Assembly (NCBI GenBank): GCA_042573625.1 | Contig: JBHPCZ010000003.1 | Location: 5,578 to 69,577, forward strand | Direction of reading: 5' to 3' | Source: JBHPCZ01 sp042573625 | Lineage (GTDB): Bacteria > Desulfobacterota > Desulfobacteria > Desulfobacterales > UBA11574 | Length of the DNA: 64,000 nucleotides | Shown here: positions 53,530 to 62,545 of the stretch, piece after piece | Numbering within the stretch: position 1 is the stretch's first letter | Layout: each line of letters starts with the position of its first letter | Translations under genes and position numbers: made by a program | The notes under the pieces: model-generated | The model's database searches: none | The model's input: only the letters and a program-made list of their open reading frames with translations | What the model was told of the DNA's origin: nothing

Positions 53530-56202
53530 ATGGCAATACCAGACAACAAACATCTTACTGTTATTACAACCCATATTAACGCCGACTATGACGCACTGGC
53601 TTCCATGCTGGCAGCTCAGAAGCTATATCCTGACTCTCTTGTGGTATTCCCGGGTTCCCAAGAGAGAAATCTTAGAAATTTCTTCATCGACTCGATGGTG
53701 TATCTTTTTAACATGGCAAGCATCAAGGATATCGACTTTTCAAAGATCAAAAGGCTGGTTCTGGTGGACACCAGAAACCCAGACCGGATCGGAAAACTCT
53801 CAGCGCTTTTAGACGTGCCTGAACTCGAGATACACATCTACGACCATCACCCTTCCATGAGCAATGATATCAGGGGAAATTACGAGGTCCTTGAGCAAAC
53901 CGGAGCGACGGTGTCCATTCTTGCGGAAATTATTCGTGAAAAAGGCATCGCCATTTCTTCGGATGAGGCAACCATCATGTGTCTCGGCATTTATGAAGAT
54001 ACGGGATCTTTTACTTTCCCGTCAACAACCCAAAAAGATTTTCAGGCCGCTGCCTTTCTCCTTTCAAAGGAGGCGAATCTGAACGTTGTTTCAAATCTCA
54101 TCGCCAGAGAGATCAGCCCGGAGCAGGTCGGACTGCTGAATGATATTATCCAAGCAGCAACCCATTACAACATTAACGGTGTTGATGTTGTGATTACCAG
54201 TGTGTCATCAGAGAATTATGTGCCCGATTTCGCGTTTATTGTCCATAAAATGGTCAAAATGGAAAACCTTGATGCCATTTTCGCCATTGCACGTATGGGA
54301 AGCAAAATTTACATTGTGGCGCGAAGTAGAATTCCCGAAGTCGACGTGGGGGCTATTTTGACACCCCTCGGTGGCGGTGGTCACGCCTATGCCGCTGCTG
54401 CAACCATTAGGGAAAAGACGCTGGTCCAGACCGAGCACCAGTTGATCGAAATCCTGAATAAAAAAATAGAATCTAGAAACATGGCAAAAGACCTGATGTC
54501 CTCGCCGCCAATAACGGTTGCCGCCGATGTTTCCTGCCGGGATGCCGGCAACCTGATGACCCGGTACAATATCAACGCACTGCTGGTTACAGCAGGACCG
54601 GATGAACTCGATAAAGACAGACTTGTCGGCATTATTTCGCGTCAGATTATTGAAAAAGCGCTTTTCCATAACCTCGATCATCTTCCGGTACGAGAATATA
54701 TGACCTCCGAGTTTTCTTCAGTCAGCCCGGGTTCAGACCTCTCGGAAATTCAAAACAAAATCATTGAAAGCAAGCAGCGCATTCTGCCGGTTGTCGATAA
54801 GGGTATGATCACAGGTGTTGTGACCCGCACCGATCTGCTTAAAGTTTTGGTTAGACAATCCAAAGAGTCCTTCGGAAATTTACGCGACCCTCATCAGGAA
54901 GCGGTTCACGCCAGGGTCAGGAACATCGTAAAATTCATGAAAGAGCGTCTTTCAACAAAGATCGTCGACACCTTGACAACCATTGGCGAGGTCGCCGAAG
55001 CGCTCGGTTATGGCGCTTATGTTGTGGGCGGATTTGTTCGCGACCTGTTTTTGTATAGACCCAATGAAGATCTCGATATCGTCCTGGAAGGCAATGGAAT
55101 TGAATTCGCAAAAAAATACGCGGAAATTTCCGGTGCCCGCATCCATTCCTATGAAAAATTCGGGACAGCAGTTATTATCTTTCCTGACGGATTCAAAATT
55201 GATGTGGCTTCAGCCAGGCTGGAATATTACAAATTCCCTGCTGCCCTTCCGACGGTTGAAATGAGTTCCATAAAACTGGATCTCTTCAGGAGAGATTTTA
55301 CGATCAACACCCTGGCAATTCATTTAAACCCCGAAAAATTCGGAACATTAATCGATTTTTTTACAGCACAAAAGGACATCAAGGAAAAGGTTGTCAGGGT
55401 ACTGCACAATCTCAGCTTTGTTGAAGATCCCACACGTGTTTTTCGCGCCATACGATTCGAACAGCGTTTCGGTTTTTCCATCGGAAAACTGACCGCAAGT
55501 CTTATTGAAAATGCGGTAAAAATGCATTTTCTCAAACAGCTCAGCGGTCGACGGGTATTTTCCGAGCTACGGCAGATTCTTGAAGAAGACAACCCGACGC
55601 CTGCCCTGATAAAGCTTCACGATTATGGTCTTTTAGAGGAAGTCCATCCCCTGCTGAAGATGGAGAACGATATTGCTTCACTGCTCGTTTCTTTCAAAAG
55701 GGTATTGGACTGGCATGATTTGCTTTTTCTGGAAGAATCCTATATGAAGTGGTCCGTCTATTTTATGGCCTTGATCAGGCATTGCGATAAAAAAGCATCA
55801 GCGGAAATCTGTGAACGGCTGGAACTTGCCTTACGTTACAGAAAATTATTCTGTGCCGATCGTTTCGAAGCTGACACGCGCCTTTACTGGCTGGAACGAA
55901 ACCTGCCGGCTAAAAACAGCACCCTATACAAACAGCTTTCCAACCTGAATACCGAACTGATCCTGTATATGATGGCGGCCACACGACATGAAGGGGTAAA
56001 GCGATCCATATCTCGATATTTTACCCGCCTGAGACAGGCCAAGATAATGTTAAGAGGAAAAGATTTGATAAAGATGGGGATCGAACCCGGACCGATCTAC
56101 AAGGAAATCCTGCAGGCTGTTCTGGATGCAAAACTCAACGGCCGGGTTAAGTCCAGAAACGACGAACTCAATTTCGTGCGCGATTATGTTTCATCATTTT
56201 GA
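53530..56202 (+). CDS. DHH/DHHA1 - CBS - tRNA nucleotidyltransferase fusion protein
   Basis: Domain order, numbered from the upstream ATG at 53482: DHH phosphoesterase (HINADYDA near 31, VLVDTRN, YDHHPS near 120) with DHHA1 (GGGGHAYAAA near 295), two CBS motifs (about 325-450, DLMSSPPITV and YMTSEFSSV), then a class II nucleotidyltransferase head (YVVGGFVRDL, EDLDIVLEG with DLD metal motif near 530, RDFTINTLAI, RVFRAIRFEQRFGF) and its helical tail. Such fusions in deltaproteobacteria are tRNA CCA/A-adding enzymes; the DHH part may act as a nuclease. I favour the ATG at 53530. Which bases it adds cannot be read. Confidence 0.88.
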   Translation: MAIPDNKHLTVITTHINADYDALASMLAAQKLYPDSLVVFPGSQERNLRNFFIDSMVYLFNMASIKDIDFSKIKRLVLVDTRNPDRIGKLSALLDVPELEIHIYDHHPSMSNDIRGNYEVLEQTGATVSILAEIIREKGIAISSDEATIMCLGIYEDTGSFTFPSTTQKDFQAAAFLLSKEANLNVVSNLIAREISPEQVGLLNDIIQAATHYNINGVDVVITSVSSENYVPDFAFIVHKMVKMENLDAIFAIARMGSKIYIVARSRIPEVDVGAILTPLGGGGHAYAAAATIREKTLVQTEHQLIEILNKKIESRNMAKDLMSSPPITVAADVSCRDAGNLMTRYNINALLVTAGPDELDKDRLVGIISRQIIEKALFHNLDHLPVREYMTSEFSSVSPGSDLSEIQNKIIESKQRILPVVDKGMITGVVTRTDLLKVLVRQSKESFGNLRDPHQEAVHARVRNIVKFMKERLSTKIVDTLTTIGEVAEALGYGAYVVGGFVRDLFLYRPNEDLDIVLEGNGIEFAKKYAEISGARIHSYEKFGTAVIIFPDGFKIDVASARLEYYKFPAALPTVEMSSIKLDLFRRDFTINTLAIHLNPEKFGTLIDFFTAQKDIKEKVVRVLHNLSFVEDPTRVFRAIRFEQRFGFSIGKLTASLIENAVKMHFLKQLSGRRVFSELRQILEEDNPTPALIKLHDYGLLEEVHPLLKMENDIASLLVSFKRVLDWHDLLFLEESYMKWSVYFMALIRHCDKKASAEICERLELALRYRKLFCADRFEADTRLYWLERNLPAKNSTLYKQLSNLNTELILYMMAATRHEGVKRSISRYFTRLRQAKIMLRGKDLIKMGIEPGPIYKEILQAVLDAKLNGRVKSRNDELNFVRDYVSSF

Positions 56203-56848
56203 CATCAATCAACTGATCGCAATGATGATGGCGCTGCTTGTCGCCGTTACCATCCACGAGGTTGCCCACGGCTATGTTGCTTTCAGGATGGGGGACAATA
56301 CCGCCAAACTGGCGGGAAGGCTGACATTGAATCCGATAAAACATCTGGATTTTATCGGTTCATTTCTCCTGCCCATAATATTAAAACTGTCCGGTTCTCC
56401 CATTATTTTCGGATATGCCAAACCGGTCCCGGTCAATTTTGCCAATTTTCGGAATTACCGCACGGGCACCCTTTGCGTCGCCTCTGCCGGTGCATTGGCC
56501 AATCTTTTACTTGCAGCCATCTCCGGGTGGCTCTTTCAGCTGATGCTTTACACTGAATCTTGGTGGGTTATGTCTATCTTCAAGCCCATCGTCGTCGATT
56601 TCGTAAATCTGCTATTTTTTAGCGTGGTGATCAACTCTGTTCTGGCTGTTTTCAACCTGATACCGGTCCCCCCCCTGGACGGGGGGCGAATACTGGCCAT
56701 GTTACTGCCGGCGCAGCTAAGGACGCAATTCTTACAAATTGAGCGATTCGGCATGATAATAATCATCTTTCTGCTTCTCACAAATACGATCGGCGGAATT
56801 TTTTCATTGCTTTTAACCCCATTAATCAACATCTTTCTCGGAAGATAG
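56186..56848 (+). CDS. Site-2 protease family (M50) membrane metalloprotease
   Basis: The zinc motif HEVAH is in VTIHEVAHGYVAF near residue 27, and NLIPVPPLDGGRI (about 163-175) supplies the third ligand Asp. About five to six membrane helices are visible. Length 220 matches the small bacterial S2P subgroup lacking PDZ domains. The ATG at 56186 overlaps the end of the upstream gene by 17 nt, so translation is coupled. The likely role is intramembrane proteolysis; the substrate is unknown. The trpS gene follows after 10 nt. Confidence 0.85.
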   Translation: MFHHFDINQLIAMMMALLVAVTIHEVAHGYVAFRMGDNTAKLAGRLTLNPIKHLDFIGSFLLPIILKLSGSPIIFGYAKPVPVNFANFRNYRTGTLCVASAGALANLLLAAISGWLFQLMLYTESWWVMSIFKPIVVDFVNLLFFSVVINSVLAVFNLIPVPPLDGGRILAMLLPAQLRTQFLQIERFGMIIIIFLLLTNTIGGIFSLLLTPLINIFLGR

Positions 56849-56858
56849 GAGATTCTGA

Positions 56859-57845
56859 ATGACCAGGAAACAACGGATATTAAGCGGTATGCGGCCGACA
56901 GGCCCCCTTCACCTTGGCAATCTGCATGGTGCTCTCGCAAACTGGGTCAATATGCAGGAAGAATATGACTGTTTCTTTTTTATTGCGGACTGGCATGCGC
57001 TAACCAGCGACTATGAAGATACACGTTTTATTTCAAATTTTATCAGAGAGATGATGATAGACTGGCTAAGCACTGGACTTTCAAATGAAAAAAGCACCCT
57101 TTTTGTCCAGTCACAGATCAAGGAGCACGCTGAACTCTTTCTTATTCTTTCCATGATAACGCCTGTGCCATGGCTCGAACGCAACCCCACGTTCAAAGAC
57201 CAGGTCGTGCAGATGAGCAACAAGGATCTGTCCACCTTCGGTTTTCTGGGCTACCCTGTTCTCCAGGCCGCAGATATCATTATGTACAAGGCAGAAGGTG
57301 TTCCCGTCGGCGTGGATCAGGTCCCTCATGTTGAAATTACACGGGAAATCGCCAGAAGGTTCAATCACTTTTATGGAAAAGTATTCCCGGAACCTGAAGC
57401 GTTTTTGACCGAAACGCCTAAAATCCTCGGTACGGATCGTCGTAAAATGAGCAAAAGCTATGACAATGCCATATATTTGTCAGACAGTCCCGATGTTATC
57501 GCCTCAAAGGTTGCCGGGATGTTCACCGACCCCCAGAGGCTGAGGAAAACCGATCCCGGCGATCCGGATGTATGTAATGTTTTTGAGTTCCACAAGATAT
57601 ACAGCGACAGCGAAACCGTGAACACGACAAACCATGACTGCCGGAACGCTAAGCTGGGATGCGTGGAATGCAAAAAAATAATGGCCCAAAATCTTATCAA
57701 GGGTCTTGATCCGATTCGCGAAAAAAGGGCATATTACGAAACAAGGGCCCAGCTTGTTGACGACATCATCTCAGACGGATGCAATAAAGCCAGGAAAGTG
57801 GCCAGGATGACCATGGAAGAGGTCAGATCGGCAGCAAAATTGTAA
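56859..57845 (+). CDS. trpS: Tryptophanyl-tRNA synthetase
   Basis: The class I motifs are RPTGPLHLGNLHGAL (HIGH region, residues ~11-25) and RRKMSKSYDNAI (KMSKS, about 193-204). ADWHALTSDY and GVPVGVDQVPHVEITREI are typical of TrpRS. Length 328 fits the family. It charges tRNA-Trp. The order S2P-trpS-scpA-scpB is common in deltaproteobacteria. Start ATG with GGAG upstream; its stop TAA shares an A with the scpA start. Confidence 0.95.
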   Translation: MTRKQRILSGMRPTGPLHLGNLHGALANWVNMQEEYDCFFFIADWHALTSDYEDTRFISNFIREMMIDWLSTGLSNEKSTLFVQSQIKEHAELFLILSMITPVPWLERNPTFKDQVVQMSNKDLSTFGFLGYPVLQAADIIMYKAEGVPVGVDQVPHVEITREIARRFNHFYGKVFPEPEAFLTETPKILGTDRRKMSKSYDNAIYLSDSPDVIASKVAGMFTDPQRLRKTDPGDPDVCNVFEFHKIYSDSETVNTTNHDCRNAKLGCVECKKIMAQNLIKGLDPIREKRAYYETRAQLVDDIISDGCNKARKVARMTMEEVRSAAKL

Positions 57846-58561
57846 TGATGTTAGACGAAATCTATAAAGTAAAACTGGACGATATTTTTGAAGGCCCCAT
57901 GGACCTCCTTGTTCACCTTATCAAAAAAAATGAGGTGGATATTTATGATATCCCCATTGCTCAGATAACAGATCAATATCTCGGCTATATCGAGTGGATT
58001 AAGTTCATGAATATTGATTTTGCCGGAGATTTTATTGTTCTGGCGGCAACCCTGGCCCAGATAAAGTCAAGGATGCTTATTCCGATACATGACGGTGAAG
58101 AAGAGGGAGAAGATCCCCGCCTGGAGATCGCCGGATCCCTGATGGAATATCTTCAGATAAAGTCGGCGGCCGAACAATTGGCCGGCAGAAGCCTTCTGGG
58201 CGAAGACACTTTTATCAGAAGTCCAAGCAAGGAAGAGCGCCTGATGTATTCGGAAGGTGAAATGGTAAAGGTCGGTCTCTTTGAACTGATTGACGCATTT
58301 CAAAAAATACTTGAAAACATATCCCCGGATCAGCGGGTGGACATAACACCCGACAGGGTATCCGTCAGGGACAGAATAACAGAAATCGTCGATATTCTGG
58401 AAGCAGAAGAATCAACAACCTTTGATGCATTGTTTTCTAAAAATGTGGACAAAAGTGAAGTTATCATCACTTTTCTTGCCATATTGGAAATGGTCAAGCT
58501 TAACCTGGTCCGGATTGCCCAGCATGTCCAAACCGGGATTATCAGGCTTTTCTATCTATAG
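57845..58561 (+). CDS. scpA: Segregation and condensation protein A
   Basis: FEGPMDLLVHLIKKNEVDIYDIPIAQITDQYLGYI is split by the ScpA N-terminal (kleisin) domain, and DFIVLAATLAQIKSRMLIP and the C-terminal winged helix (ESTTFDALFS, VIITFLAILEMVKLNLV) are equally clear. It bridges the SMC heads with ScpB in chromosome segregation. It is coupled to trpS by overlap. A second start two codons in is possible. Confidence 0.92.
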   Translation: MMLDEIYKVKLDDIFEGPMDLLVHLIKKNEVDIYDIPIAQITDQYLGYIEWIKFMNIDFAGDFIVLAATLAQIKSRMLIPIHDGEEEGEDPRLEIAGSLMEYLQIKSAAEQLAGRSLLGEDTFIRSPSKEERLMYSEGEMVKVGLFELIDAFQKILENISPDQRVDITPDRVSVRDRITEIVDILEAEESTTFDALFSKNVDKSEVIITFLAILEMVKLNLVRIAQHVQTGIIRLFYL

Positions 58562-58673
58562 CGCATCCGGCGCGTGAAATATCCGGGTTGGGTTAAAGAA
58601 AAGCCGCTGATAAATTAACCCCATATACGATTTTCCCATTTTGTTTACGATCATTTAGGGTAGCAATTACATT

Positions 58674-59273
58674 ATGGAAGATATCAAAAACATCATTGAA
58701 AGCTTGCTGTTTGTCGCCGAGGCTCCGCTGAAGATAGACCGTATCAAGAACGTGCTCGCCGTTTCAGATACAAAAGAGATCCGAAAGGTCCTTTCAGAAC
58801 TCTCGGATGAATATGAAGCCCGAAAGGGCGGTTTTTTGTTACGTGAGGTGGCGGGTGGATACCAGATACGCACCCGCCCCGAATATACGGAATGGATCAA
58901 GCGCCTGCTCCAGCCGAATCCGCTCCGCATGAGCAAAGCCGCCCTGGAAACACTGGCCATTGTCGCTTACAAGCAGCCGGTCCTGCGCAGCGATATCGAA
59001 CATGTCCGAAGGGTGGACTGCGGAGGTGTCCTCAGAATGCTGCTGGAACGAAAACTCATCCGGGTTCTGGGGCGGAAGGAAATCCCGGGTCGCCCTTTGA
59101 TTTATGCAACCACCAAACAATTTCTTGAAATATTTGATTTGAAGGATCTAAAAGACCTGCCCACATTAAAAGAAATAGAAGCACTGGGAGGACACCAGGG
59201 CGATTCAACGGATCAGACAGCTTTTGACGGTACTGAAAAAGAAACCGTCCAGGATAATGGAAAAAATGCTTGA
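58674..59273 (+). CDS. scpB: Segregation and condensation protein B
   Basis: Two winged helices are present: IIESLLFVAEAPLKIDRIKNVL near the start and KAALETLAIVAYKQPVLRSDIEHVRRVDCGGVL in the middle, followed by LGRKEIPGRPLIYATTKQFLE. The last ~30 residues are acidic and probably disordered. It joins ScpA and SMC. The gap of 112 nt to scpA has no other feature. Confidence 0.92.
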   Translation: MEDIKNIIESLLFVAEAPLKIDRIKNVLAVSDTKEIRKVLSELSDEYEARKGGFLLREVAGGYQIRTRPEYTEWIKRLLQPNPLRMSKAALETLAIVAYKQPVLRSDIEHVRRVDCGGVLRMLLERKLIRVLGRKEIPGRPLIYATTKQFLEIFDLKDLKDLPTLKEIEALGGHQGDSTDQTAFDGTEKETVQDNGKNA

Positions 59274-59299
59274 CTTAAAAGTCATCAAGCCAATATAGA
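59270..59299 (+). promoter_or_regulatory. Candidate sigma-70 promoter for the IHF-like gene and tRNA-Val
   Basis: TTGACT (59270-59275) and TATAGA (59294-59299) are spaced 18 nt apart, close to consensus. They overlap the scpB stop and lie about 75 nt before the IHF-like start, which has its own AAGGAGG site. Confidence 0.5.
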
Positions 59300-59374
59300 T
59301 ACACAATACCAGATTGGAGTGTGCCGGTAAAAAATACGCCGCTCAAGGTTTTATATTTTCGTTAAGGAGGCTTC

Positions 59375-59656
59375 ATGAACCGTTCGGACTTGATTAATGT
59401 ATTTAAGGAGGAAACAACGCTAAGCAGAAAGGATGCTGAAAAGGTTGTTGATACCTTCTTTGGCTCAATCACAGAAGCACTGGCAAGCAATGAGCGTGTC
59501 GAAATCAGAGGATTTGGCAGCTTTACCGTGAAGCAGTACAAGCCTTACACCGGCCGAAACCCCAAAACCGGCGTACAGATCAAAGTATCATCCAAAAAAC
59601 TCCCCTTCTTTAAAGTCGGCAAAGAACTTAAAAATATGGTCGACAACAAAACCTAA
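59375..59656 (+). CDS. HU/IHF-family DNA-binding protein, IHF-beta-like
   Basis: The 93-residue protein has the HU fold: helix pair to about residue 40, then RVEIRGFGSFTVKQYKP, the DNA-binding arm GRNPKTGVQIKV, and LPFFKVGKELK. IEIRGFGSF and FFKxGKELK are closer to IHF-beta than to HU. AAGGAGG stands 4 nt before the ATG. Together with the IHF-alpha-like protein encoded 2.9 kb to the right it could form an IHF heterodimer, which would matter for sigma-54 promoters and the nucleoid. Its stop is one nucleotide from tRNA-Val. Confidence 0.88.
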   Translation: MNRSDLINVFKEETTLSRKDAEKVVDTFFGSITEALASNERVEIRGFGSFTVKQYKPYTGRNPKTGVQIKVSSKKLPFFKVGKELKNMVDNKT

Positions 59657-59657
59657 A

Positions 59658-59732
59658 GGGCGGTTAACTCAGCGGGAGAGTGCCACCTTCACACGGTGGA
59701 AGCCACTGGTTCAATCCCAGTACCGCCCACCA
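59658..59732 (+). tRNA. tRNA-Val (CAC)
   Basis: A full cloverleaf of 75 nt is visible: acceptor GGGCGGT/ACCGCCC, D stem ACTC/GAGT, anticodon stem CCACC/GGTGG with loop TTCACAC (anticodon CAC, valine GTG codons), T stem ACTGG/CCAGT with loop TTCAATC, and an encoded CCA end. It begins one nucleotide after the IHF-beta-like stop, so it is probably co-transcribed and cut from the mRNA. Confidence 0.95.
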
Positions 59733-59751
59733 TAATATTTTCAATATGTTA

Positions 59752-59777
59752 GGCCAATTTGTAGAATTGGCCTTTTT
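59752..59777 (+). terminator. Rho-independent terminator after tRNA-Val
   Basis: GGCCAATT and AATTGGCC form a perfect 8-bp stem around a 5-nt loop, followed by TTTTT. It ends the transcript carrying the IHF-like gene and the tRNA. Confidence 0.88.
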
Positions 59778-60173
59778 GTGTTTTGAGTCATACCATCGTA
59801 TGACCCAAAATATAGGGGGGGGGGCAAATGGTATAAAATTTTGATTTTATTACATCGGAGGAGACTTTTGATAGACGATACAGGGTGTTATGGCGACGAT
59901 GTGGCGGGATTCATGTCGCGAGGGAGGTTTGAGAAAAACGGAAGAATCTGGGCAATTTTTTGCAAATGGTTTGAGAAAAATTAATCTATGATAATCATAA
60001 TCTCTAAGTATGATATCATAACTATTTTAAGCTCTCAAAAACCTGTCATATATTGCAGGTATCACAAGTTCGGCAGAATTGTGGAAACTCAATATATGGG
60101 ATTAATAGGAAATCAATGATAAAAGGTATATATTGGCTTTCCCTGCGCTTCATTCTTTTTGAGTGATTTATAG
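59778..60173. other. AT-rich intergenic region with a G10 tract
   Basis: After the terminator there is a small GTCATA/TATGAC hairpin near 59787, then ten consecutive G at 59815-59824. No reading frame of note follows. The DNA is AT-rich up to about 60170, where composition changes sharply to GC-rich. Confidence 0.4.
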
Positions 60174-60515
60174 TTATTTATTAACCGACCGAACCGCTCT
60201 GACATGATTATCAGGTCGCCTGCGATACCCCCCGCCGCTAGGGCTTTCACTCCATTGTGCATCTTGAATATTGCCAGTCACAAAATTTGCGATCCAACCG
60301 CCTTCGTAAATTAAGCTCCCTTGAATCCTTGACACTGCGAAATGCGACATCTCTGTATCGTTTGTGGTACGAGTTGTCACGACCGGGACCGTCGTAGACA
60401 ACCCCGCCAAGTTGCCTCGCTTACCCCCCGCGTTGCGGATCGACGAAAGGGTTTGCAGGTTTATTGTGGCACCCCGAAACCGCCGTTCCCCGGCAGGTGT
60501 TGCGCTGAGTCTCAC
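60174..60515 (-). CDS. Short frame coupled to the glycosyltransferase gene; weak DUF1566-like C-terminus
   Basis: A GTG start at 60515 overlaps the glycosyltransferase stop (GTGA), suggesting coupling. The 113-residue product has no membrane segment. Its last part, WIANFVTGNIQ and PDNHVRAVRSV, resembles the C-terminal end of DUF1566/Lcl-type domains, but the first ~60 residues match nothing I recognise and the domain would be truncated. It could be a gene fragment carried in with the neighbouring gene. Expression is uncertain. Confidence 0.35.
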   Translation of the reverse strand: MRLSATPAGERRFRGATINLQTLSSIRNAGGKRGNLAGLSTTVPVVTTRTTNDTEMSHFAVSRIQGSLIYEGGWIANFVTGNIQDAQWSESPSGGGYRRRPDNHVRAVRSVNK

Positions 60516-61831
60516 GCGTCGACGCGTTCCTCGCGATGCACCGGTTGGCCGGTGGTCAGTGCCCGTTCCGCGATTTCCGCCGCGCGCTGCACTCCGCCCG
60601 CATTCGCAATCGCCTGCTTCATTTGTGTCGCCTGAGTTCGAAAAGTTTCCTCCGCCAGCACTCGCTTGATCATCCGTCGGATCTGTTCGGGCGTGGACTT
60701 CTGAAACGATCCTTTCAACCCCACCCCGGCATACTGGACGCGAGCTGCCATGCCGGGCTGATCGGCGCCCTGCGGCAGGGCGACCATGGGAACTTCGCGG
60801 GCCAGCGCTTCCATGACGGTGTTGATTCCGGCGTGCGTGATCAACAGGTCAGCCCTGTCCAACAGGGCCAGCTGCGGAGCGAAATCGACCAGGATCGTAT
60901 CGCCGGGCACCGGGCCCAAAGCTTCCCGCGTACCTTGTTCGTCTTGTTTGGCCCACTTGCCGCGCGTCATGACCAATTGCGCATCGAGGTCGGTGCAGGC
61001 AGCGAGAATTCGCTGCAGTACCGGAAAGTTGAAGCCCCGGGCCCGGGCGACCGTGCCCATGGAGGCGAAGATGAGCGGGCGGCCGTTGAGCCGGGCCCAT
61101 GGAAACTCGATGTCGTCAGCCGGGCGGAACGCCCCCAGGGGCCCCACATAATGGAAAACGCCGGGCATTTCCCGTCGAAGGAAATCCATCTCGGGGCACA
61201 ACTGACACAGTTGTGCCAACGAAGAGTAGGTTTCATCCACGTGTTTCACAGGCGGCAGGTTCCACCCCTGTCGGTAGCGGTTTATCCTCTTGAGGACAGG
61301 GCGTACGAGCCAGTTCCTCGCGGCATATCCCAGCCGATTTTGCCACCTCGCTCGGCGACCTGGAGCAAATTCCCAGTCCGTATGGGGCGGCGGTACACCG
61401 TCTTCCTGATTCCACGGCAAGGCCGAACAGACGGTCACAAAAGGTATGTTAAGATGCTCCGCGACGGTTCCCGCGGCCAGCAGGATTTGGTCGGTCACCA
61501 GACCGTCCACCTGCAGGTCTTCGAGGGTGGTCGGCAGCAATCGGAGCAAGACCTCGTTCCGCCACCCAAACCAACACTGCCAGTCGATCGCCCAACTCGC
61601 ACCTGCCAGGCCAAACACGCTGCGGCGCAGCCACGCAGAGGGCCAGGGAACATCATCGGTGGACCAGGGATGCAGCGGAAGGCCCAGCTTCTCTGCCATC
61701 AACGCAGCCCGTGAGCTACCCAGTAAAGTAACTCGATGCCCACGCCGCGCCAATTCGTTTCCCAATTCTCCGACTGACAAGAGATGCCCGGCCCCTTCGG
61801 GACAAATCACCGCGAAATGTGCCATTTCCAT
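60512..61831 (-). CDS. Family 1 (MGT/UGT-type) glycosyltransferase, GC-rich, probably acquired
   Basis: HFAVICPEGAGHLLSVGELGNELARRGH is a GT1 N-terminus, here split by position ~20. The donor block near the C-terminal third reads ILVDFAPQLALLDRADLLIT then HAGINTVMEALAREVPMVAL and PQGADQPGMAARV, as in macrolide and zeaxanthin glucosyltransferases. The ATG at 61831 has GAGGAGG 6 nt upstream. Base composition is visibly richer in GC than all neighbours, which suggests horizontal transfer. It would glycosylate a small molecule or lipid; the acceptor is unknown. A 392-codon antisense frame here is composition-driven. Confidence 0.85.
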   Translation of the reverse strand: MEMAHFAVICPEGAGHLLSVGELGNELARRGHRVTLLGSSRAALMAEKLGLPLHPWSTDDVPWPSAWLRRSVFGLAGASWAIDWQCWFGWRNEVLLRLLPTTLEDLQVDGLVTDQILLAAGTVAEHLNIPFVTVCSALPWNQEDGVPPPHTDWEFAPGRRARWQNRLGYAARNWLVRPVLKRINRYRQGWNLPPVKHVDETYSSLAQLCQLCPEMDFLRREMPGVFHYVGPLGAFRPADDIEFPWARLNGRPLIFASMGTVARARGFNFPVLQRILAACTDLDAQLVMTRGKWAKQDEQGTREALGPVPGDTILVDFAPQLALLDRADLLITHAGINTVMEALAREVPMVALPQGADQPGMAARVQYAGVGLKGSFQKSTPEQIRRMIKRVLAEETFRTQATQMKQAIANAGGVQRAAEIAERALTTGQPVHREERVDA

Positions 61832-62040
61832 GGTAGCCTCCTCTAAATATAAGACCAATTTTTATAACATAAAATATTGATATAAATTGCCCATTTTAGG
61901 CAAGATGAAAGGAAGGATATGAAACTAATAGAGAGTACAGATACCTTACAAATATCACAGCTTAAAGCAAATTACATATATCAACCGAAATCAAACTCCT
62001 TAGCAGCTTAAATAAAAACGGGCCGGGTATGAATAAACTG

Positions 62041-62238
62041 TCACCGGTTGATGATCCAGATGATAATCGGCAGGGCCAACGCGGCAAGGATCAGAATCCC
62101 CGGGGGCGAGAGGTAGGGTTGATACCACGGCCCACCTTGGGCGTGTGTTTTTTTTAGTTCGTCTAAAAACCAGCTTCCAAGCAGGATCGCGGCACCTAGC
62201 ACCGCGACCATTTTTATCAGCTCGGTGATTTTTGGCAC
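62041..62238 (-). CDS. Small two-helix membrane protein
   Basis: About 65 residues with two hydrophobic segments: ITELIKMVAVLGAAILLGSW near the N-terminus and PPGILILAALALPIIIWIIN at the end, joined by a polar loop with GGPWYQPYLSP. A GTG at 62238 is the best start, since AAGGAG lies 6 nt upstream; the ATG two codons earlier directly abuts that site. I do not recognise a family. It lies alone between the GT1 gene and the IHF-alpha-like gene. Confidence 0.55.
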   Translation of the reverse strand: MPKITELIKMVAVLGAAILLGSWFLDELKKTHAQGGPWYQPYLSPPGILILAALALPIIIWIINR

Positions 62239-62464
62239 GTTCATCTCCTTTATTTTTTGAACCAAAGGGTTCGAGGATTCAAGGATCACGCCGACTCTTT
62301 TGGCGGTGATCCATATTTTATTAAGCTACCTGCTGAAACGGAACGCTATTTTGACAACCGCTATAATATAAAACAAATAAGACCTCAATAGCCACGCAAA
62401 AGGTAAATTTGCAATCCCATTCAGGGTTTTTGAACCCCATATCCCTGTAATCACCTATTATTTC

Positions 62465-62493
62465 TTGACAAAAGCATGAAAGAAACGTAACTA
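62465..62493 (+). promoter_or_regulatory. Candidate promoter for the IHF-alpha-like gene
   Basis: A perfect -35 box TTGACA (62465-62470) is followed after 17 nt by TAACTA, a weak -10 box. It lies about 50 nt before the start codon, in an otherwise empty 300-nt gap. Confidence 0.4.
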
Positions 62494-62545
62494 TTGTTCA
62501 TCCATAAATCTTAAACCCCTTTTACATTACAGGAGAAAATTACCC

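Noticed and set aside
59815..59824. Run of ten G residues as a phase-variation switch
   Set aside because: It lies in non-coding DNA after a terminator, with no reading frame or promoter box that it would shift.
60536..61714. A 392-codon plus-strand frame
   Set aside because: It is antisense to a clear GT1 glycosyltransferase and owes its length to high GC; no motif is recognisable.
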